The translations under genes were made by a program, and so were the position numbers. A DNA stretch of 64,000 bases from Castor canadensis (Eukaryota; Chordata; Mammalia; Rodentia; Castoridae): NCBI RefSeq assembly GCF_047511655.1, contig NC_133391.1:128062906-128126905 (forward strand), read 5' to 3'. The notes under the pieces were generated by a model. It did not search any database. It worked only from the letters and a program-made list of their open reading frames with translations, and had not been told where the DNA came from. Shown in pieces: positions 60,955 through 64,000 of the stretch (its first letter is position 1; every line of letters begins with the position of its first letter).

Positions 60955-61265
60955 ACTGTTATTTTAAACTGATACATAGTAGCACATATCTGTGGGGTAC
61001 AAGTGACATCACAATACAGGTATAAATGTATAATGATCAGATCAGAGTAATTGGTACTTTTATCACCTCAGACATGTATCTTTTTTTTTTATTCTTTTTT
61101 TTAATTGGGAACATTCAAAATCCCCTCTCCTGTCTATTTTGAAATACTCAGTTAATTGTTGTCACCCATAGTTGCTGTACTGTGCTGTAGAATGTTAGAA
61201 GTGATTCTTCTATCCAGCTGTATTGTCTGTCCTTTCTCTACCCTGTGATTAGCTGGAGGAGTTCT
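60955..61265. mobile_element. Ancient L1 3' UTR-like fragment
   Basis: GTGGGGTACAAGTGACATCAC, GTATAATGATCAGATCAGAG and CTGTACTGTGCTGTAGAATG are reminiscent of an L1M-type 3' UTR. An AT-rich interruption lies near 61080. Confidence 0.55.
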
Positions 61266-61339
61266 TGTCTTTCTCGATATGTTTTTTTTCCCAAATAGAA
61301 AATGACAGGATGGATGGATTTGATCTTTTTTCTTTCTTC

Positions 61340-61585
61340 CTTTTTATTTTTTGTGGTACTGGGGTTTTAACCCAGGGCTTCATGCTCATGCACTCTATTA
61401 TTGAGCTGTATCCCCAGCTGATGTACTAGATCTTTAAGGTCCTTTTAAATATATATATATTTGAGATTGTATATCACTATGTAGTCTTTGCTGGCCTCAA
61501 ACTTGCTAAATAGCTCAAACTGGAGTTGAACTTGGAGTCTTCTACCTCAACATCCCCAGTGTTGGGATTACAGATGTGCATCTAG
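61340..61585 (-). mobile_element. ID SINE and B1 SINE in series
   Basis: ID at about 61345-61422 (ACTGGGGTTTTAACCCAGGG to GAGCTGTATCCCCAGC), then a short AT tract and B1 at about 61460-61585 (GAGATTGTATATCACTATGT to GTGTTGGGATTACAGATGTG). Confidence 0.8.
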
Positions 61586-61589
61586 GCCA

Positions 61590-61592
<3 letters not shown>

Positions 61593-61634
<42 letters not shown>

Positions 61635-61655
61635 TCTCTCTTTCTCTCTTTCTCT
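61593..61655. repeat. (TC)n microsatellite
   Basis: About 60 bp of TC dinucleotides at the 5' end of the reversed B1. Confidence 0.96.
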
Positions 61656-62124
61656 TGATTCCAAATATTGAATATCTGTCTCATGGTTTCCATTCCAAAG
61701 CAAGGAAGGAAATGTAACATAATTATTTTTCTCTGTGATTTTGCAATCTCCACTGCTTGTTAAGAGTATACATATGATAAAAGATAAGTAGAGGAGTTGA
61801 GGCATATTTAATCAATTACAGAAAATAACCCATAGTAAACAGTTAATTAGAGTTGCTGCTACACTGGTAGTCCATGGATTAATGTATCTATTTAGTGTGG
61901 TCAGCATAGTAGTTTTAGTTATTAAACTTTATTCGATCTCACTTTTTAGGTTTTGTATATTTTGTGAAGGTAATGTTTTCACATGGGTCACATTTTACAA
62001 ACTTTTAAAAGGTATGTACAATGAAAAGCTTTATTCCCATTTTTCTCCCAGCCACCCAGTTCCCTTCCCCAGAAGCACCTAATGTTATTAGCTTTATTAT
62101 AGTATCTTAAAAAATTGTAATCCT

Positions 62125-62278
62125 GACAGCCAGGTGTGATGTATACTGTAGTCCCAGCCTCTCAGAAGGCTGTGGAAGGAGGATTGTTTGAGCCCAGGAG
62201 TTAAAAGGTCAGCTTAGGTAACATAGTGAAATCCTGTCTCAAAGAAAAGAAAAAGAAAAAAAAAAAAAAAAAGAAAAC
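62125..62278 (+). mobile_element. B1 SINE with A-rich tail
   Basis: GCCAGGTGTGATGTATACTG, AGTCCCAGCCTCTCAGAAGG and GAGCCCAGGAGTTAAAAGG, then GAAATCCTGTCTCAAAG and an interrupted A-tail. Confidence 0.83.
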
Positions 62279-63598
62279 CTGAAAGGCTCCAGGTGGGGCA
62301 CACTCCAGAGGCCAGTCTCTTCCATTTCCCTATACCATTACACCAGACTGTATTTCCTGGCCAATGTAGGAATTGCATCTGTGACCCAGTCAATATAGAT
62401 GAAGTGCTTGGGACCTCTTGGAGGAGAGAGGAGGAAGAGGATGACTTCAACCTGGGTCCCAAGAATGGGGTAGGATCTGGATAATAAGAAGGGATGGGAA
62501 GGGAAAGAATATTTAAGGTGACAAGAATGGCAAGACCAAGGCTGTCAGTCAGAAACACATCAGTAAACTTTACTAGGAGAAGATGGAAGAGACTGACCTG
62601 GCTAGAGGAGAAGTCTTAGGAACTCAGAAGAATAAATTTGATGGAGTTTCTTAAATTTTTGACTTTAAAGTAAATTTTTATTTTATAAGGAAAAGCAGCC
62701 AAGGCTAGCGTTCTGAGTAGGGATGGGTGTCTGTGTTCTAGAATAGAAGTAATCTAACAGTAGTGTCAAAATAGACTATATGGCAGAACTGGTGAGGTGT
62801 TTAAGGTGTTGGCTGGATGAGAATGCTAGTGTGGAAGAAAGGGCCTCATTTTCTAGCCAAGTTCCAGGCTAGACCCATAACTGCTCTATATGTAGCTTTG
62901 TCTGAAATCTGACTTTAAAAAATTATTGTTTGTGTATTGTTCATTAATCTGAAAATGCTATTTTCATTTTGAATCTTTGTTAATGTTTAGCATTTCCTTA
63001 TTCAGGCCTGGAATATACCCTTAGTTGTTTTCAAGCTAACAATCCATGTCTTTCAGTTCTTTAAACACATTGTAGTGCTTACTGGGTGTGTAAATCTTGT
63101 GATGGCTTTTTTTCTGTTTAATGTCTCAAGGGGTTTGGAGCTCTGAGTAGGGGGTGAATGTCACAAGGTCTCTGTTCTATACCTCCCACAAGGGTCAGGA
63201 ATGAATGGAGCTCTGGGATACTGATGAAAAAATTATAGAGGAGATAATTAACATTTTTTTGCTGCCAAACATTCTAAACTTCCTTTCTGTTTTTTGGGAG
63301 TCCCTATTTGTGTGGGTCTTGGTGGGAGGTGAGGCCTGGTGTCCCCAGTGGAAGCCTAGATGGTGGGACACTCTGTCCTCCTACCCCTTGTAGGGAGAGT
63401 TGTAGGCATGTGGCCTACCCTTGGCTGTGTGGGTGTCCCTGTCTAGGACTGTGAATCTTGAATAGAAGATGCAAAGGGAAGGACAGAGCAGCTAGGGTGA
63501 AGGTGGTAGTTGAACAGCCACGCAGCACTGGGAGGGCTCTCTTAGCCTAGCAATTGCACACATCCCTTCACCCCCACCCCCACCCCTTCCTATGCTGC
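62279..63598. other. Intronic, nothing recognised
   Basis: No DEPDC1B exon, repeat or RNA gene could be identified. A C/A-rich pyrimidine stretch at about 63566-63590 precedes the HMGN1 pseudogene. Confidence 0.4.
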
Positions 63599-63602
63599 CA
63601 GG

Positions 63603-64000
63603 ATACTCAAGAGGAAGTTCAGATCATTTTGTTCAAAGAGGCGGGGGAGGAAGAGGCCAAGAGATTGACCAGGTTATCAGCTAAGCCTGTTCCTACAAAA
63701 GTGGAAAGGAAGCCCCAAAAGGTAGTGGGGAAGGGTAAATCTTTCAACAAGGAAGTGAAAACAAAAAAGAAAAAGGGGAGCAAAGGGAAAATGAGCTGAA
63801 GTGGCTAACTAAGAAACTAAAGACAGAAAATGAAGAAACTAAAAACAAGGAGAGTGTGACCTCTGATGAAGCAGAAGAAAAGAAGCTGCATCAGACTAAT
63901 CATGAGCCACATCTTCCATGTACAACCCAGAGAGATATTTTATCAACTGTTTTATAAATGCAAAATTTTTAGTAGTTCTCGAAACCTTTTTAAAAAGGAG
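63603..64000 (+). pseudogene. HMGN1 processed pseudogene (continues past the window)
   Basis: HMGN1 is a small nucleosome-binding chromatin protein. The copy is intronless. The start codon is ATA (63603-63605), followed by the family pattern with a Ser-Ala-Lys-Pro core (TRLSAKP, then KVERKPQKV) and a Lys-rich stretch. It then has an early stop (TGA at 63797-63799) and several further frame disruptions in the acidic C-terminal part, whose DNA still matches (TCTGATGAAGCAGAAGAAAA). The sequence from about 63905 on resembles the HMGN1 3' UTR (TACAACCCAGAGAGATATTT, TGCAAAATTTTTAGTAG). The gene lies inside intron 2 of DEPDC1B on the same strand. The A-tail and right target duplication would lie beyond 64 kb. 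Confidence 0.85.

Larger units (their letters stand above)
51938..64000 (+). other. DEPDC1B: DEPDC1B intron 2, 5' part
   Basis: Starts GTAATG. No further exon that I can recognise as DEPDC1B occurs up to the window end, so the intron is over 12 kb. The first 1.4 kb (to about 53400) shows no clear repeat apart from T-runs. After that it contains Tigger, L1, SINE and simple repeats and, at the edge, an HMGN1 pseudogene. Confidence 0.85.

Noticed and set aside
62293..62484. Acidic open frame that could be an extra DEPDC1B exon
   Set aside because: There is no consensus splice pair in the right phase, and the translation does not resemble DEPDC1B as I know it.

Overview
This is vertebrate, and specifically rodent, genomic DNA. 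It has spliced mammalian genes, large introns, a CpG island, and dense 7SL-derived B1 SINEs and tRNA-derived ID-type SINEs, often fused to each other. It also has L1, L2, MIR, MaLR and Tigger remnants. B1 restricts the host to rodents in practice. The B1+ID fusions and the L1 3' ends suggest a squirrel-, beaver- or dormouse-like lineage (I lean to beaver, Castor, by recollection only) rather than mouse or rat.

Only two protein-coding genes are supported, both on the + strand. The window opens with the last coding exon of ELOVL7 (78-287), followed by a probable long 3' UTR with an AATAAA signal near 2815. About 38 kb downstream lies the CpG-island promoter and exon 1 of DEPDC1B (coding 40935-40982, donor GTAAGT), then exon 2 (51672-51937), which encodes most of the DEP domain. 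The rest of DEPDC1B lies beyond the window. This matches the neighbouring head-to-tail ELOVL7-DEPDC1B arrangement of mammals (human 5q12). The genes act separately: ELOVL7 elongates very-long-chain fatty acids in the ER, and DEPDC1B is a DEP/RhoGAP-like mitotic adhesion regulator. The DEPDC1B promoter carries a CCAAT box and a CHR-type motif 32 bp apart, the layout of late cell-cycle genes.

The intergenic region (2.8-40.4 kb) is mostly mobile-element debris. The largest item is a complete L1 (7352-13388) with a perfect 14-bp target-site duplication, inserted into an ancient L1 that also hosts a Tigger transposon. It is inactive: its frames are broken and two catalytic Asp residues of the reverse transcriptase are lost. 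Further pieces include a 125-bp L1 tail with an 18-bp TSD (3578-3738), a 1.1-kb L1 (30967-32110), an L1 with an apparent 3' transduction (33710-34084), MaLR LTRs, a solo ERV LTR with TATA and poly(A) signals, a pair of related LTR-like elements, hAT/Tigger MITEs, L2, MIR and many SINEs.

The DEPDC1B introns (from 40983) hold more SINEs, a full MaLR LTR, a MER2-type Tigger, a 69-bp tandem duplication, a three-layer nest at 56.85-58.99 kb and, at the right edge, an HMGN1 processed pseudogene. The most interesting patterns are four copies of a trimeric B1-B1-ID SINE with a shared linker, the 3' transduction, SINE-seeded CA microsatellites and a perfect 19-bp hairpin with SINE-promoter-like arms. 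I see no CRISPR array, bacterial operon, functional tRNA gene or novel protein system.
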